Shown here: one piece after another, positions 1-9,881 of the stretch
Position numbering within the stretch: position 1 is the stretch's first letter
Layout: each line of letters starts with the position of its first letter
Assembly (NCBI RefSeq): GCF_015461805.1
Contig: NZ_JACVZE010000001.1
Coordinates: 62,001 to 126,000 of the forward strand
Length of the DNA: 64,000 nucleotides
Reading direction: 5' to 3'
Source of the DNA: Pseudomonas pisciculturae
GTDB lineage: Bacteria; Pseudomonadota; Gammaproteobacteria; Pseudomonadales; Pseudomonadaceae
Made by a program: the position numbers and the translations under genes
The notes under the pieces: generated by a model
What the model saw: only the letters and a program-made list of their open reading frames with translations
Told to the model about the DNA's origin: nothing
Databases searched by the model: none

Positions 1-364
1 TCTGTTCTTCCAGCAGCGCTTCCGGGGAGGTCGCCTCGTAGCGGCCCTGATTGGCCACTTCCAGGCTCACTTGCCCAGGTCGACCGGTCAGGCGCGCCGC
101 GCCGCGCCCCAGCGGGCCAGAGAGGCGAATGTCGTAGTAGTCCTGGCGTTGCAGCCAGAACAAGGTGCCGCTGCCGGAATCTTTCGGCGCGCGTACTCCC
201 ACTTTGCCTTCGATCTGCCAGCCGTCGATGCTGCTGAGCTGGTCCTTGTGCTGTTTCCATTGCGCCGGGTTGCCCTGGCCTTCAACGGATTCACGGGCAC
301 CGAAGCCCGCACAACCGGCGAGCAGGGCGATAAGACTGAACACTACAACGTGGCGCAAGAACAT
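1..364 (-). CDS. lolB: Outer-membrane lipoprotein LolB (partial, C-terminus outside window)
   Basis: The N-terminal 121 codons are present; the gene runs off the left edge. The protein begins [18 protein letters not shown], a lipoprotein signal peptide ending in an LLAGC lipobox, so the mature protein should start at Cys18. The following residues (a [10 protein letters not shown]-type strand, then [20 protein letters not shown]) match the start of the LolB beta-barrel fold. LolB takes lipoproteins from periplasmic LolA and inserts them into the inner leaflet of the outer membrane. It lies a few bases downstream of the TPR lipoprotein gene on the same strand and is probably co-transcribed with it, as in other pseudomonads. 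Confidence 0.93.
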   Translation of the reverse strand, partial: MFLRHVVVFSLIALLAGCAGFGARESVEGQGNPAQWKQHKDQLSSIDGWQIEGKVGVRAPKDSGSGTLFWLQRQDYYDIRLSGPLGRGAARLTGRPGQVSLEVANQGRYEATSPEALLEEQ

Positions 365-368
365 AAGC

Positions 369-2093
369 TTAAAGGGTCTCGGAACCGGTCAGGCGCTTGA
401 TGGTGCCGCGCAGGATGGGGCTTTCGGGTTGTTCCTTGAGGAATTTTTCCCAGATTTGTCGCGCTTCGCGCTGCTTGCCATTGGCCCACAGCACTTCACC
501 CAGGTGGGCGGCGACTTCCTGGTCGGGGAAGCGTTCCAGTGCCTGGCGCAGCAAGCGCTCGGCTTCGTCCAGGTTGCCCAGGCGGTAATTCACCCAGCCC
601 AGACTGTCGAGTACAGCGGGGTCTTCCGGGTTGAGCTTGTGGGCTTGTTCGATCAATACCTTGGCTTCGTCATAGCGCGTGGTGCGGTCAGACAAGGTGT
701 AGCCCAAGGCATTGAGGGCCATGGCGTTATCCGGGTCGCGCTTGATGATCAGGCGCAGGTCTTTTTCCATCTGCGCCAGGTCATTGCGTTTTTCCGCCTG
801 CATGGCGCGGGTGTAGAGCAGGTTCAAATCGTCGGGGAATTGCAACAAGGCTTGTTGCAGCAATTTCCAGGCGCGCTCGCCCTGATTGTTGGCCGACAAG
901 GTCTCGGCCTGAATCAGGTAAAGCTGGATCGCGTAATCCGGTTCAGCGTCCCGCGCCGCCGTCAGGCGCTTTTCTGCCTCATCGGTGCGGCCGTTGCTCA
1001 TCAGGATATCGGCCTGGCGCAATTGGGCTGGCAGGTAGTCATTGCCGGGGCCGACCTGGGCGTATTCGAGCAGGGCGGCCTGCGGGTCGTTTTTCTCTTC
1101 AGCAATGCGGCCCAGGTTCAGGTGCGCCGAGTCCACATGGCTTTCGCGCTGGATCAGCTCTTCAAGGTAACCCTTGGCCTCGTCCCAGGCCTTGGCTTCC
1201 AGGCACACCAGCGCCAGGGAGTAACGCAGTTCGTCGTCGTCCGGGTATTGCTGGACCAGGTTGGCGAACTGCACTTTGGCGTCCTCCATGCGGTCCTGCT
1301 CTACCAACATGCGCGCATAGGTGAGGCGCAGGCGTTTGTCTTCCGGGTACTTCTTGATGCTTTTTTCCAGCAGCGGGATCGCTTCCTTGCCGCGATTGAG
1401 GTTTTGCAGCAGGCGGGCGCGCAGCAGGATCGGCGCGATTTCGCCTTCTTCCGGCGGGTTCTGCTCCAGCAACTTGAGCGCGGCATCCGCTTCATCGTCC
1501 TGTTGCAGCAGCAGCGCCTTGCCGAAAATCAGCTGGCTGTTCTTGGGGTGCTTTTGCAGCAGGCGATCAAAACTCTTCATCAGGCCATTGCGGGTGTCCT
1601 GATCGGTGTCGGCGGCCGACAGCGCGAGGAAGTCGAAATGGGTGTCGCCCTTGCCCTGCAAAACCTTCTCCATATAGACCATGGAGTCGTCATAGCGCCC
1701 GGCACGGGCCAGTTGAATGGCCGCCGCACGCTGCGCTTCGAGGTCGTCCGGCGCGTTTTTCGCCCAAATCAGCGACGTGTCCAGCGCGGCCTGGTCGGCC
1801 CCCAGGTACTCGGCGATGCGAAACGCCCGCTCGGAAATCCCCGGGTCCTGGGTGTTGATGGCCTGGGTCACGTAGTTATCCAGGGCAATATCGAAACGAT
1901 TGCGCTGGCCGGCCAGCTCTGCACTGAGCAGGCTGAACACCGTTTCTTCACTGAACGAGGAATAAACCTTGGGCTTTTCAGGGGCGGGAGTGTTGTCTTC
2001 CACCGGCGGCGTACCGTCCGGCGACACGGGGGCCATAGCCTGGCAGCCGCTGAGGAAAACAAGAGCAAGGAGCAACGCGGAGGATCTATTCAT
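369..2093 (-). CDS. Tetratricopeptide-repeat lipoprotein
   Basis: A 574-residue protein starting [17 protein letters not shown], a short signal peptide with a lipobox and lipidated Cys17. A Pro-rich linker (about residues 20-40) is followed by an almost continuous array of TPR helices, e.g. the [11 protein letters not shown] and [22 protein letters not shown] repeats near residues 460-510. Such repeats bind protein partners; no catalytic motif is seen. It is the conserved neighbour of hemA in Pseudomonas, divergent from it with about 180 bp between, and lies just upstream of lolB, which suggests an envelope role that I cannot specify. No clear Shine-Dalgarno precedes the ATG, but the signal peptide fixes the start. 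Confidence 0.9.
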   Translation of the reverse strand: MNRSSALLLALVFLSGCQAMAPVSPDGTPPVEDNTPAPEKPKVYSSFSEETVFSLLSAELAGQRNRFDIALDNYVTQAINTQDPGISERAFRIAEYLGADQAALDTSLIWAKNAPDDLEAQRAAAIQLARAGRYDDSMVYMEKVLQGKGDTHFDFLALSAADTDQDTRNGLMKSFDRLLQKHPKNSQLIFGKALLLQQDDEADAALKLLEQNPPEEGEIAPILLRARLLQNLNRGKEAIPLLEKSIKKYPEDKRLRLTYARMLVEQDRMEDAKVQFANLVQQYPDDDELRYSLALVCLEAKAWDEAKGYLEELIQRESHVDSAHLNLGRIAEEKNDPQAALLEYAQVGPGNDYLPAQLRQADILMSNGRTDEAEKRLTAARDAEPDYAIQLYLIQAETLSANNQGERAWKLLQQALLQFPDDLNLLYTRAMQAEKRNDLAQMEKDLRLIIKRDPDNAMALNALGYTLSDRTTRYDEAKVLIEQAHKLNPEDPAVLDSLGWVNYRLGNLDEAERLLRQALERFPDQEVAAHLGEVLWANGKQREARQIWEKFLKEQPESPILRGTIKRLTGSETL

Positions 2094-2275
2094 ATAGGAA
2101 GAGGACGACTAACCTGCGGTCGGATCATCATGACACAAGCCTTCGGCCAAACATAACCGAGTCTCAGTTGGCGCCTTTATAGACACAAGGCATTAGGACA
2201 ATAGCTTACGGTGGTTGTTCTGAATCTTTCGAAGTAGGACAATTGTCGGCTTCCCGACATCATCAGCGATATTGA

Positions 2276-3565
2276 ATGGCCTTCCTCGCACTCGGTATTA
2301 ACCACAAGACTGCCTCTGTAGACGTGCGCGAGCGCGTGGCGTTTACGCCTGAGCAGTTGGTTGAGGCCTTGCAGCAGCTCTGCCGGCTCACCGACAGCCG
2401 CGAAGCTGCGATCCTTTCGACCTGCAATCGCAGCGAGCTTTATATAGAGCAGGAACATCTTTCAGCGGATGTCGTACTGCGCTGGCTGGCCGATTATCAC
2501 CATTTGAGCCTCAACGAGCTGCGTGCGTGCGCTTATGTGCACGAAGAGGATGCGGCAGTTCGTCACATGATGCGTGTGGCGTCCGGTCTCGATTCGCTGG
2601 TGTTGGGTGAACCGCAGATTCTCGGTCAGATGAAGTCCGCCTACGCCGTTGCGCGTGAAGCCGGCACCGTTGGCCCGCTGCTGGGGCGCTTGTTCCAGGC
2701 CACGTTCAATTCGGCCAAGCAGGTGCGCACCGATACGGCCATCGGTGAAAACCCGGTGTCGGTGGCGTTTGCCGCCGTCAGCCTGGCCAAGCAGATTTTC
2801 AGTGACTTGCAGCGCAGCCAGGCCTTGTTGATCGGCGCCGGCGAGACCATCACTCTGGTCGCCCGCCACCTGCACGACCTGGGGGTCAAGCGTATCGTCG
2901 TCGCCAACCGTACCCTGGAGCGCGCGAGCATCCTCGCCGAACAGTTCGGTGCCCACGCCGTGCTGCTGGCGGATATCCCGGCCGAACTGGTGCGCAGCGA
3001 TATCGTCATCAGCTCCACCGCCAGCCAATTGCCGATCCTCGGCAAAGGTGCGGTGGAAAGCGCGTTGAAACTGCGCAAGCACAAGCCGATTTTCATGGTG
3101 GATATCGCCGTTCCCCGGGATATCGAGCCCGAAGTCGGCGAGTTGGACGACGTTTACCTCTATAGCGTCGACGACCTGCACGAAGTGGTGGCCGAAAACC
3201 TCAAGAGCCGCCAGGGCGCTGCCCAGGCCGCCGAGGAAATGGTCAGCACCGGCGCCGAAGATTTCATGGTGCGCCTGCGTGAGCTGGCGGCGGTGGATGT
3301 GCTCAAGGCGTATCGTCAGCAGGGCGAACGCCTGCGCGACGAAGAGTTGATCAAGGCCCAGCGGTTATTGGCCAACGGCAGCAGCGCCGAAGACGTGCTG
3401 ATGCAACTGGCCCGCGGCCTCACCAACAAACTGCTGCACGCACCCAGCGTACAATTAAAAAAGCTTACCGCCGAAGGCCGCCTCGATGCGCTGGCCATGG
3501 CCCAGGAACTCTTTGCCCTCGGTGAGGGCGCGTCAGAAAGCTCTTCGGATAAAAAACCGCAATGA
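2276..3565 (+). CDS. hemA: Glutamyl-tRNA reductase
   Basis: HemA reduces glutamyl-tRNA(Glu) with NADPH to glutamate-1-semialdehyde, the first committed step of C5 tetrapyrrole synthesis. The 429-residue product has the N-terminal GINHKTA motif and the nucleophilic Cys50 in STCNRSELY, a Rossmann domain near residues 180-300 ([15 protein letters not shown], then VANRT), and the C-terminal helical dimerisation domain. The length is normal. The gene overlaps prfA by 4 nt (ATGA) and begins a five-gene rightward run hemA-prfA-prmC-moeB-murI. HemH, the last haem enzyme, is encoded at 18.9 kb in the same window. Confidence 0.97.
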   Translation: MAFLALGINHKTASVDVRERVAFTPEQLVEALQQLCRLTDSREAAILSTCNRSELYIEQEHLSADVVLRWLADYHHLSLNELRACAYVHEEDAAVRHMMRVASGLDSLVLGEPQILGQMKSAYAVAREAGTVGPLLGRLFQATFNSAKQVRTDTAIGENPVSVAFAAVSLAKQIFSDLQRSQALLIGAGETITLVARHLHDLGVKRIVVANRTLERASILAEQFGAHAVLLADIPAELVRSDIVISSTASQLPILGKGAVESALKLRKHKPIFMVDIAVPRDIEPEVGELDDVYLYSVDDLHEVVAENLKSRQGAAQAAEEMVSTGAEDFMVRLRELAAVDVLKAYRQQGERLRDEELIKAQRLLANGSSAEDVLMQLARGLTNKLLHAPSVQLKKLTAEGRLDALAMAQELFALGEGASESSSDKKPQ

Positions 3566-4644
3566 AAGCGTCACTGCTCAATAAACTGGACGTGCTCCAG
3601 GACCGTTTCGAAGAACTGACCGCCTTGCTTGGCGATGGCGAAGTCATCTCCGATCAGACCAAGTTCCGCACTTATTCCAAGGAATACGCGGAAGTTGAGC
3701 CGATTGTGACCACCTATGGCCAATGGCTGAAAACCCAGGCCGACCTCGAAGGCGCTCAGGCGCTGCTCAAGGACAGCGACCCGGACATGCGCGAAATGGC
3801 CGTGGAAGAAGTCCGCGAAGCCAAAGATAAACTCGTCGCGCTGGAAGGCGACCTGCAACGCATGTTGCTGCCCAAAGACCCGAACGACGGGCGCAACGTG
3901 TTCCTCGAAATCCGCGCAGGCACCGGCGGTGATGAGGCGGCGATCTTCTCTGGCGACCTGTTCCGCATGTATTCGCGTTACGCCGAGCGTCGTGGCTGGC
4001 GGGTGGAGATCCTCTCTGAGAACGAAGGCGAGCATGGCGGCTATAAAGAAGTCATTGCGCGGGTTGAAGGCGACAACGTCTACGGCAAGCTGAAGTTCGA
4101 GTCTGGCGCGCATCGCGTACAGCGGGTTCCCGCCACCGAATCCCAGGGTCGCATCCACACCTCCGCCTGCACCGTGGCCGTGTTGCCCGAGCCGGACGAG
4201 CAGGAAGCCATCGAGATCAACCCGGCCGACTTGCGGGTCGACACCTACCGTTCGTCGGGCGCTGGCGGTCAGCACGTTAACAAGACCGACTCCGCTATCC
4301 GTATCACCCACTTGCCGTCGGGCATTGTGGTGGAGTGCCAGGAAGAACGCTCCCAGCACAAGAACCGTGCGCGGGCCATGTCCTGGCTGTCGGCCAAGCT
4401 CAACGACCAGCAGACCAGCGCCGCCGCCAACGCGATTGCCAGCGAGCGCAAGTTGCTGGTGGGCTCGGGCGACCGCTCCGAACGCATCCGTACTTATAAC
4501 TTTGCCCAGGGCCGGGTGACCGACCACCGGGTCAACCTCACCCTGTATTCCCTGGACGAAATCCTTGCCGGTGGCGTCGACGCGGTGATCGAGCCGTTGC
4601 TCGCCGAATACCAGGCCGATCAGTTAGCGGCGATAGGTGAATAA
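3562..4644 (+). CDS. prfA: Peptide chain release factor 1
   Basis: RF1 recognises UAA and UAG in the ribosomal A site and triggers peptide release. At 360 residues it has the family length. The catalytic GGQ loop is visible ([17 protein letters not shown], about residues 230-246), as is the [10 protein letters not shown] segment near residue 115 and the [12 protein letters not shown] segment preceding the anticodon-like region. It overlaps hemA by 4 nt and is followed without a gap by prmC, the methyltransferase that modifies the Gln of this GGQ motif, so substrate and modifier are translationally linked. Confidence 0.97.
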   Translation: MKASLLNKLDVLQDRFEELTALLGDGEVISDQTKFRTYSKEYAEVEPIVTTYGQWLKTQADLEGAQALLKDSDPDMREMAVEEVREAKDKLVALEGDLQRMLLPKDPNDGRNVFLEIRAGTGGDEAAIFSGDLFRMYSRYAERRGWRVEILSENEGEHGGYKEVIARVEGDNVYGKLKFESGAHRVQRVPATESQGRIHTSACTVAVLPEPDEQEAIEINPADLRVDTYRSSGAGGQHVNKTDSAIRITHLPSGIVVECQEERSQHKNRARAMSWLSAKLNDQQTSAAANAIASERKLLVGSGDRSERIRTYNFAQGRVTDHRVNLTLYSLDEILAGGVDAVIEPLLAEYQADQLAAIGE

Positions 4645-5475
4645 ATGACCATCATCGCCAGCCTGCTGCGCGCCGCCGACCTGCCCGACTCGCCCACTGC
4701 GCGCCTGGATGCCGAGCTTCTACTGGCGGCGGCTTTGGGCAAGTCCCGCAGTTACCTGCACACCTGGCCGGAAAAGATCGTTACCAGCGAAGACGCGCTG
4801 ACCTTTGCCAGCTACCTGCAACGCCGCCGTGGCGGTGAGCCGGTGGCGTATATCCTTGGCCAGCAGGGCTTCTGGAAGCTCGACCTGGAGGTCGCGCCTC
4901 ACACGTTGATTCCGCGCCCAGACACCGAATTGCTGGTGGAAGCCGCGCTGGAATTATTGCCGGCCACGCCCACCCAGGTGCTTGACCTTGGCACCGGCAG
5001 CGGTGCTATCGCCTTGGCGCTGGCCAGCGAGCGCCCAGCCTGGAAGGTCACCGCCGTCGACCGAGTACTGGAAGCTGTTGCCCTGGCCGAGCGCAATCGC
5101 CAGCGCCTGCACCTGAACAACGCCACGGTACTCAGCAGCCACTGGTTCAGCGCCCTGCAAGGCCGTACCTACGACCTGATCATCAGCAACCCGCCGTACA
5201 TTGCCGCCAACGACCCACACCTGGCGGCCGGCGATGTACGCTTCGAACCGGCCAGCGCGCTGGTGGCGGGGCAGGATGGCCTGGACGACCTGCGCCACAT
5301 CATCAAAGAGGCGCCGGCCCATTTGAAGGTCGGTGGCTGGCTGCTGCTCGAACACGGTTACGACCAGGCGCCGGCCGTGCGTGAGCTCTTACTGAAAGAA
5401 GGTTTCGAAGAGGTTCACAGCCGCATCGACCTCGGCGGCCACGAACGCATCACCCTGGGGCGCCGGCCGTGCTGA
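4645..5475 (+). CDS. prmC: Release-factor glutamine methyltransferase PrmC
   Basis: PrmC N5-methylates the glutamine of the GGQ motif in RF1/RF2 using S-adenosylmethionine. The 276-residue protein carries the SAM-binding motif VLDLGTGSGAIALALA (about residues 112-127) and the NPPY substrate-binding signature (IISNPPYIAA, near residue 185), both diagnostic for the HemK/PrmC family. Its ATG follows the prfA stop directly, and its last codons overlap the GTG start of moeB. Confidence 0.96.
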   Translation: MTIIASLLRAADLPDSPTARLDAELLLAAALGKSRSYLHTWPEKIVTSEDALTFASYLQRRRGGEPVAYILGQQGFWKLDLEVAPHTLIPRPDTELLVEAALELLPATPTQVLDLGTGSGAIALALASERPAWKVTAVDRVLEAVALAERNRQRLHLNNATVLSSHWFSALQGRTYDLIISNPPYIAANDPHLAAGDVRFEPASALVAGQDGLDDLRHIIKEAPAHLKVGGWLLLEHGYDQAPAVRELLLKEGFEEVHSRIDLGGHERITLGRRPC

Positions 5476-6224
5476 CCGATCAGGAGCTGTTGCGCTATAG
5501 CCGACAGATTCTGTTGCAGCATGTCGACATCGATGGCCAATTGCGCCTGAAGAACGGCCGCGCCCTGATCATCGGCCTCGGTGGCCTGGGCGCGCCGGTG
5601 GCGTTGTATCTGGCGGCGGCAGGCGTCGGCGCGTTGCACCTGGCAGATTTCGACACCGTCGACCTCACCAACCTGCAACGCCAGATCATCCATGACACCG
5701 ACAGCGTCGGGCAGACCAAGGTCGATTCGGCTCTGCGCCGCCTTACCGCGATCAACCCCGAGATCCAACTGATTGCCCATCGCACCGCGCTGGATGCCGA
5801 TTCGCTCGCGGCGGCGGTAGCGGCGGTGGACGTGGTACTCGATTGCAGCGACAACTTCTCCACCCGCGAAGCCGTCAACGCGGCCTGTGTGGCTGCTGGC
5901 AAACCGTTGATCAGCGGCGCGGCGATTCGTCTTGAAGGGCAACTGTCGGTATTTGATCCGCGTCGCGCCGAGAGCCCGTGTTACCACTGTTTATACGGCC
6001 ATGGCAGCGACACCGAACTCACCTGCAGCGAAGCCGGCGTGGTCGGCCCGCTGGTGGGCGTTGTCGGCAGCTTGCAAGCCTTGGAAGCCTTGAAGCTACT
6101 GGCCGGTTTCGGTGAGCCGTTGGTGGGCCGTTTGTTGCTGATCGATGCCTTGACCACACGTTTTCGCGAATTGCGCGTCAAGCGCGACCCCGGTTGCAGT
6201 GTGTGCGGGCCCTTGCATGGTTAA
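5469..6224 (+). CDS. moeB: ThiF/MoeB-family adenylyltransferase (molybdopterin-synthase adenylyltransferase)
   Basis: An E1-like enzyme that adenylates the C-terminal glycine of a ubiquitin-like sulfur carrier (MoaD, or ThiS-type). The 251-residue product has the nucleotide-binding [19 protein letters not shown] loop (about residues 37-55), the DLTNLQRQ signature and two zinc-binding Cys pairs (CYHC near 175 and CSVC near 244). The chosen start is a GTG overlapping the prmC stop, giving an N-terminus ([13 protein letters not shown]) typical of the family. ThiF and MoeB are hard to separate from sequence alone; MoeB is preferred from the conserved position beside murI. Confidence 0.92.
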   Translation: MLTDQELLRYSRQILLQHVDIDGQLRLKNGRALIIGLGGLGAPVALYLAAAGVGALHLADFDTVDLTNLQRQIIHDTDSVGQTKVDSALRRLTAINPEIQLIAHRTALDADSLAAAVAAVDVVLDCSDNFSTREAVNAACVAAGKPLISGAAIRLEGQLSVFDPRRAESPCYHCLYGHGSDTELTCSEAGVVGPLVGVVGSLQALEALKLLAGFGEPLVGRLLLIDALTTRFRELRVKRDPGCSVCGPLHG

Positions 6225-7011
6225 GGACGCGCCCATCGGTGTGTTCGATTCCGGCGTTGGCGGCTTGTCGGTGCTGGATGAAATCCAGCAATTGCTGCCC
6301 CACGAATCGCTGCTGTATGTGGCCGATTGCGGGCATATCCCTTATGGCGAGAAAAGTCCGGCGTTTATCCTTGAGCGTTCGCGGCAAGTCGCCGGGTTTT
6401 TCCGCGAAAAGGGCGCCAAGGCGTTTGTGATCGCCTGCAACACGGCGACCGTCGCGGCCGTTGCTGATTTACGCCAGGATTTCCCAGAGTGGCCGTTGGT
6501 GGGCATGGAGCCCGCCGTTAAACCCGCCGCCGCTGCCACCCGCAGTGGTGTAGTCGGCGTGCTCGCCACCACCGGCACCCTGCAAAGCGCCAAGTTCGCA
6601 GCCCTGCTCGACCGTTTTGCCACCGATGTGCGGGTGATCACCCAGCCGTGCCCAGGGCTGGTGGAGCTGATTGAAACCGGCGATCTGAACAGCCCGGCCC
6701 TACGCGTGATGTTGCAGGGCTATATCGAACCGCTGCTCAGCGCCGGTTGCGACACCATCATCCTCGGCTGCACCCATTACCCCTTTCTCAAGCCGCTCCT
6801 GGCGCAGATGCTGCCCCCCAGCATCATCCTCATCGACACCGGCGCCGCCGTGGCTCGCCAGCTCAAGCGGCTGCTGGGCGAGCGCGACCTGTTGGCCGCC
6901 GGCGAGGCTGAACCCGCCCAGTTCTGGACCAGCGGCGATGTGTGTCACCTAAGCAATATCCTGCCGACGCTATGGAAGTATCCCGGCGTCGTGCGAAGTT
7001 TCGGTGCGTGA
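6217..7011 (+). CDS. murI: Glutamate racemase
   Basis: MurI interconverts L- and D-glutamate, supplying D-Glu for peptidoglycan. The 264-residue protein has the [10 protein letters not shown] signature and the two catalytic cysteines, in ACNTATV (near residue 75) and GCTHYPF (near residue 185). An upstream in-frame start at 6199 would add six residues (MCAGPC) lying inside moeB; the ATG at 6217, which overlaps the moeB stop by 8 nt, gives the normal N-terminus [13 protein letters not shown]. It is the last gene of the hemA operon. Confidence 0.96.
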   Translation: MVKDAPIGVFDSGVGGLSVLDEIQQLLPHESLLYVADCGHIPYGEKSPAFILERSRQVAGFFREKGAKAFVIACNTATVAAVADLRQDFPEWPLVGMEPAVKPAAAATRSGVVGVLATTGTLQSAKFAALLDRFATDVRVITQPCPGLVELIETGDLNSPALRVMLQGYIEPLLSAGCDTIILGCTHYPFLKPLLAQMLPPSIILIDTGAAVARQLKRLLGERDLLAAGEAEPAQFWTSGDVCHLSNILPTLWKYPGVVRSFGA

Positions 7012-7123
7012 AAAATTCGTGAAATACCGGTGTTATTAGCTGGAACTTCTGACTATTTGCCAGCTTCTATAGCGAGTTAGCTTGTACAAAACCCTATAAC
7101 TTCGTTCGGCAAGGATGTTTCTT

Positions 7124-7642
7124 ATGAAGCGCTTGTTCTGTTTGGCTGCGATTGCGGCCGTCGTAGTAGGACACTCTGTTTTGGCCCAGGCCGCCGGCCT
7201 GGAATTGGGTGTGGGGAGCACCAGTGATTCGACCATGACCTATCGGCTGGGGCTGACATCGGATTGGGACAAAAGCTGGTGGCAGAGCGATACCGGCCGA
7301 TTGACCGGTTACTGGAGCGGCGCCTACACCTATTGGGACGGTGACAAGCGCGCCAGTGCCAGCAGCCTGTCGTTCTCGCCTGTGTTTGTGTATGAATTTG
7401 CCGGTGAGAGGGTCAAGCCCTACATCGAGGCAGGGATTGGCGTGGCAGTATTTTCCCGCACCAAGCTTGAAGACAACAACATCGGCCAGGCCTTCCAGTT
7501 CGAAGACCGCTTGGGTGTCGGCCTGCGCTTTGCCGGTGGGCATGAAGTGGGGATTCGTGCGATGCACTACTCCAACGCCGGCATCAGCAGCAATAACGAC
7601 GGGGTAGAAAGCTACTCGCTGCACTACACCCTGGCGCTATAG
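7124..7642 (+). CDS. pagL: Lipid A 3-O-deacylase, PagL family
   Basis: An outer-membrane beta-barrel esterase that removes the R-3-hydroxyacyl chain at position 3 of lipid A. The product (172 aa) has a signal peptide ending AQA, then alternating aromatic/polar strands. The PagL catalytic residues are recognisable: the HYS motif (MHYSNAGIS, near residue 147) supplies His and Ser, and a downstream Glu (GVESYS) completes the triad. An AAGG Shine-Dalgarno at 7111-7114 favours the ATG at 7124 over the one at 7115, which lies too close. The gene stands alone between murI and a REP doublet. Confidence 0.88.
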   Translation: MKRLFCLAAIAAVVVGHSVLAQAAGLELGVGSTSDSTMTYRLGLTSDWDKSWWQSDTGRLTGYWSGAYTYWDGDKRASASSLSFSPVFVYEFAGERVKPYIEAGIGVAVFSRTKLEDNNIGQAFQFEDRLGVGLRFAGGHEVGIRAMHYSNAGISSNNDGVESYSLHYTLAL

Positions 7643-7651
7643 CCCTTCTCC

Positions 7652-7744
7652 AATGTGGGAGGGGGCTTGCCCCCGATAGCTGAGTGTCAGTTAGCCCATC
7701 TGGTACTGATACACCGCCATCGGGGGCAAGCCCCCTCCCACATT
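7652..7744. repeat. REP doublet (short-arm GTGGGAGGGGGCTTGCCCCC type)
   Basis: Two perfect 26-nt inverted arms (7652-7677 and 7719-7744) flank a spacer of about 40 nt. The arms contain GTGGGAGGGGGCTTGCCCCC, the same core as the copies at 38.6 and 50.4 kb. It sits between the convergent ends of pagL and the cysteine-cluster gene. Such paired palindromes are typical Pseudomonas REP elements, mobilised in trans by RAYT transposases; none is encoded here. Confidence 0.95.
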
Positions 7745-7765
7745 TGGATCTCTACTCTCTTGGAA

Positions 7766-8071
7766 TCAGCGGTAAGCAGTGGCAATCCCCTGCCGTTCTT
7801 CCAGGCACTCCGGCGCGCCCATCTCGAACTCCCGGCAAATCAACGGGCGTCGCTCATAGATCGTGCACATCATCGTGTCCCGATCCAGCGCCGCGCACCA
7901 GCCGTCGTCCAGGCGCAGCATGACTTCGCCGCCCCAATCGTCGGTGTCGATGTAACGCTCTGGCACGCCGGTGTCGGTGATCAGCATCACTTCCAGCTGG
8001 CAGCAGCAGGCCGCGCACGTCGAGCAGGTGACGGCGGGTTCGGCGATTTGGGTATGGGGGATGTTGGTCAT
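7766..8071 (-). CDS. YkgJ-family cysteine-cluster protein
   Basis: A 101-residue protein with an N-terminal CSTCAACCC motif (about residues 16-24) and further cysteines at WCAAL, MMCTIY and ICREFE, the pattern of the YkgJ/UPF0153 Fe-S or zinc cluster family. The specific function is unknown. It lies just downstream of the DUF2878 gene at the end of the long leftward operon, about 55 bp away, and could be read with it, but the operon structure is not certain. Confidence 0.85.
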   Translation of the reverse strand: MTNIPHTQIAEPAVTCSTCAACCCQLEVMLITDTGVPERYIDTDDWGGEVMLRLDDGWCAALDRDTMMCTIYERRPLICREFEMGAPECLEERQGIATAYR

Positions 8072-8125
8072 AGGCGCGCAGTGTAAGGCAAGCCGGTGAT
8101 GTGCGTATGGTTGCGCTGACGGGCG

Positions 8126-8617
8126 TCAGTGCCCAAGTTGGTCGGCGATCCAGTGCAGCAGGGGAAACAGCAGGGCCCAGAGCACGCTCAGGCCGATCAA
8201 GGTCGGCGTCGTGGCATAGCCGAAACTCACACCCGCCAACTGGCTGCCCGCGTAATACGACAGCGGCCCGCCTACGGCGCCCAACAGGCTGGCGCGCCAC
8301 CAGGGCTGGGCGCTCCAGGCCAGGCAATGGCGCAGCGTCGTCGCCAGCACCGCCCACAGCAGTATCAGCCACATCGGAATCAGCGGCCCCGGCATGCTGA
8401 AATGAAACACACCAAACGTACGCAACGACGTGTCGATCACCGTCCCCAACAAGGTGATGGCGAGGATCACCTGCCCCTCCTTGGACCAGGCACTTACCCA
8501 CAGCAGGTGGATGGCCAGCACGGCGACACCCACCAACAGCCATGGGCTATTGCCCCCCAACACACAGGCAAACCAGCCGCACTGGAACAGCACGGCGTTG
8601 GCCAGTGGTTTAAGCAT
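8126..8617 (-). CDS. DUF2878 family integral membrane protein
   Basis: A 163-residue, strongly hydrophobic protein starting MLKPLANAVLFQCGWFACVL. It has about five predicted membrane segments, the conserved WSKEGQ turn after the second and a TLIGLSVLWALLFPLLHW segment at the end, matching DUF2878. The ATG overlaps the stop of the Cfa-like gene by 8 nt (ATGCTTAA region), so it is translationally coupled to it. It is the last gene of the proposed light-responsive operon. Its function is unknown; the company of lipid-modifying enzymes suggests a membrane-lipid role (inference). Confidence 0.85.
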   Translation of the reverse strand: MLKPLANAVLFQCGWFACVLGGNSPWLLVGVAVLAIHLLWVSAWSKEGQVILAITLLGTVIDTSLRTFGVFHFSMPGPLIPMWLILLWAVLATTLRHCLAWSAQPWWRASLLGAVGGPLSYYAGSQLAGVSFGYATTPTLIGLSVLWALLFPLLHWIADQLGH

Positions 8618-9881
8618 TGAAGCGCCCGAGCAGCGGCGGGTTGAGGGCGGCCGGTTTGGCCAGCAGTAATTGCGCGGTGCCAATGGTGCGCTCCATAAAC
8701 CCACCCTCGCAGTAGCACAGGTAAAACTCCCACAAACGCAGGAAGTACTCGTCGTAGCCCAACTCCCCAAGGCGGCCATGGGCTCGGCGAAAGTTCTCAT
8801 GCCACAGGCGCAGGGTGCGTGCGTAATGCAGGCCGAAATCCTCCATGTGCATCAGGTTCATGTCGGTGTCGCGGCTGACGATCTCCAGCATCTTCTGCAT
8901 GCAGGGCAGGGCGCCGCCGGGGAAGATATACCGCTGGATAAAATCGACGTTGTGCTTGGCCTGCTCGTAGCGCTGGTCACGAATGGTGATGGCTTGCAGC
9001 AGCATCAGGCCATCGCTCTTGAGCAACTGCGCGCATTGCTTGAAGTAGGTGGGCAGGAAGCGATGGCCCACCGCTTCGATCATCTCGATAGACACCAGCT
9101 TGTCGTAGTAGCCGGTGAGGTCGCGGTAGTCCTGCAATAGCAGCGTCACCTGGCCCTTCAAGCCCAGCGCCTCGATGCGTTTTTCGGTGTAGGCGAACTG
9201 CTCTTTCGACAGGGTTGTAGTGGTGACCTTGCACCCATAGTGCTGCGCTGCATACAGCGCCATGCTGCCCCAGCCGGTGCCGATTTCCAGCAGGTGATCG
9301 TCGGGCTTGAGCGCGAGTTTCTGGCAGATGCGCTCCAGTTTGTTCAATTGCGCCTGTTCCAGCGTGTCGTCGGGGGTCAGAAATTGCGCCGCCGAATACA
9401 TCATGGTGGGGTCGAGGAATTCTTCGAACAGGTCATTGCCCAGGTCGTAGTGGGCGGCGATGTTTTTCTGCGAGCCTTTGCGCGTATTGCGGTTCAGCCA
9501 GTGCAGGCCTCTGGTGATGGGGCGTGCCACGCGCGCCAGGCCGCCTTCCATCGCGTCGAGTACGTCGAGGTTACTGACCATCACGCGCACTACGGTGGTC
9601 AGGTCCGGGCTGCTCCAGTAACCGTGAATATACGCCTCGCCGGCGCCGATGGAACCATTGGCCGCCACCATCCCCCACACTGCCGGGTCGAGAATCTGGA
9701 TTTCTCCCAGCAACTGCGCTTCCCGTGCGCCAAACACCCGGCGCTCGCCGTCCTCGATCACCACCAGTTGACCGTGGCGAAGCTGGCCGAGTTGACGCAG
9801 CACCGCCTTGCGCAGCAGTGCAGTGGTCATGCCGTTGACGTTCAGGCGGTTGGCCTTGACCGATAAGCTAGGGGTTTTCAT
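8610..9881 (-). CDS. Cyclopropane-fatty-acid-synthase-like SAM methyltransferase
   Basis: The 423-residue product belongs to the CFA synthase family, which methylates unsaturated acyl chains of phospholipids at the membrane. The SAM motif LLEIGTGWGSMALYAA lies near residue 200, preceded by the family segment NIAAHYDLGNDLFEEFLDPTMMYS. The start chosen is ATG 9881 (MKTPSLSVK), which overlaps the DUF1365 stop by 14 nt; an upstream start at 9926 would lie deep in that gene. It follows an FAD oxidoreductase and DUF1365, the arrangement known from furan-fatty-acid loci, where the Cfa-like enzyme (UfaM) adds a methyl branch rather than making a ring. UfaM-type activity is therefore as likely as cyclopropanation. 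Confidence 0.88.
   Translation of the reverse strand: MKTPSLSVKANRLNVNGMTTALLRKAVLRQLGQLRHGQLVVIEDGERRVFGAREAQLLGEIQILDPAVWGMVAANGSIGAGEAYIHGYWSSPDLTTVVRVMVSNLDVLDAMEGGLARVARPITRGLHWLNRNTRKGSQKNIAAHYDLGNDLFEEFLDPTMMYSAAQFLTPDDTLEQAQLNKLERICQKLALKPDDHLLEIGTGWGSMALYAAQHYGCKVTTTTLSKEQFAYTEKRIEALGLKGQVTLLLQDYRDLTGYYDKLVSIEMIEAVGHRFLPTYFKQCAQLLKSDGLMLLQAITIRDQRYEQAKHNVDFIQRYIFPGGALPCMQKMLEIVSRDTDMNLMHMEDFGLHYARTLRLWHENFRRAHGRLGELGYDEYFLRLWEFYLCYCEGGFMERTIGTAQLLLAKPAALNPPLLGRFNA

Noticed and set aside
165-2156. A 663-codon plus-strand frame opposite the TPR lipoprotein gene
   Set aside because: The minus-strand frame has a signal peptide and TPR repeats; the plus-strand one has neither.
7083-7088. 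A TGTACA upstream of pagL as a LitR box
   Set aside because: No second half-site at 12-nt spacing on either side; a single hexamer is expected by chance.
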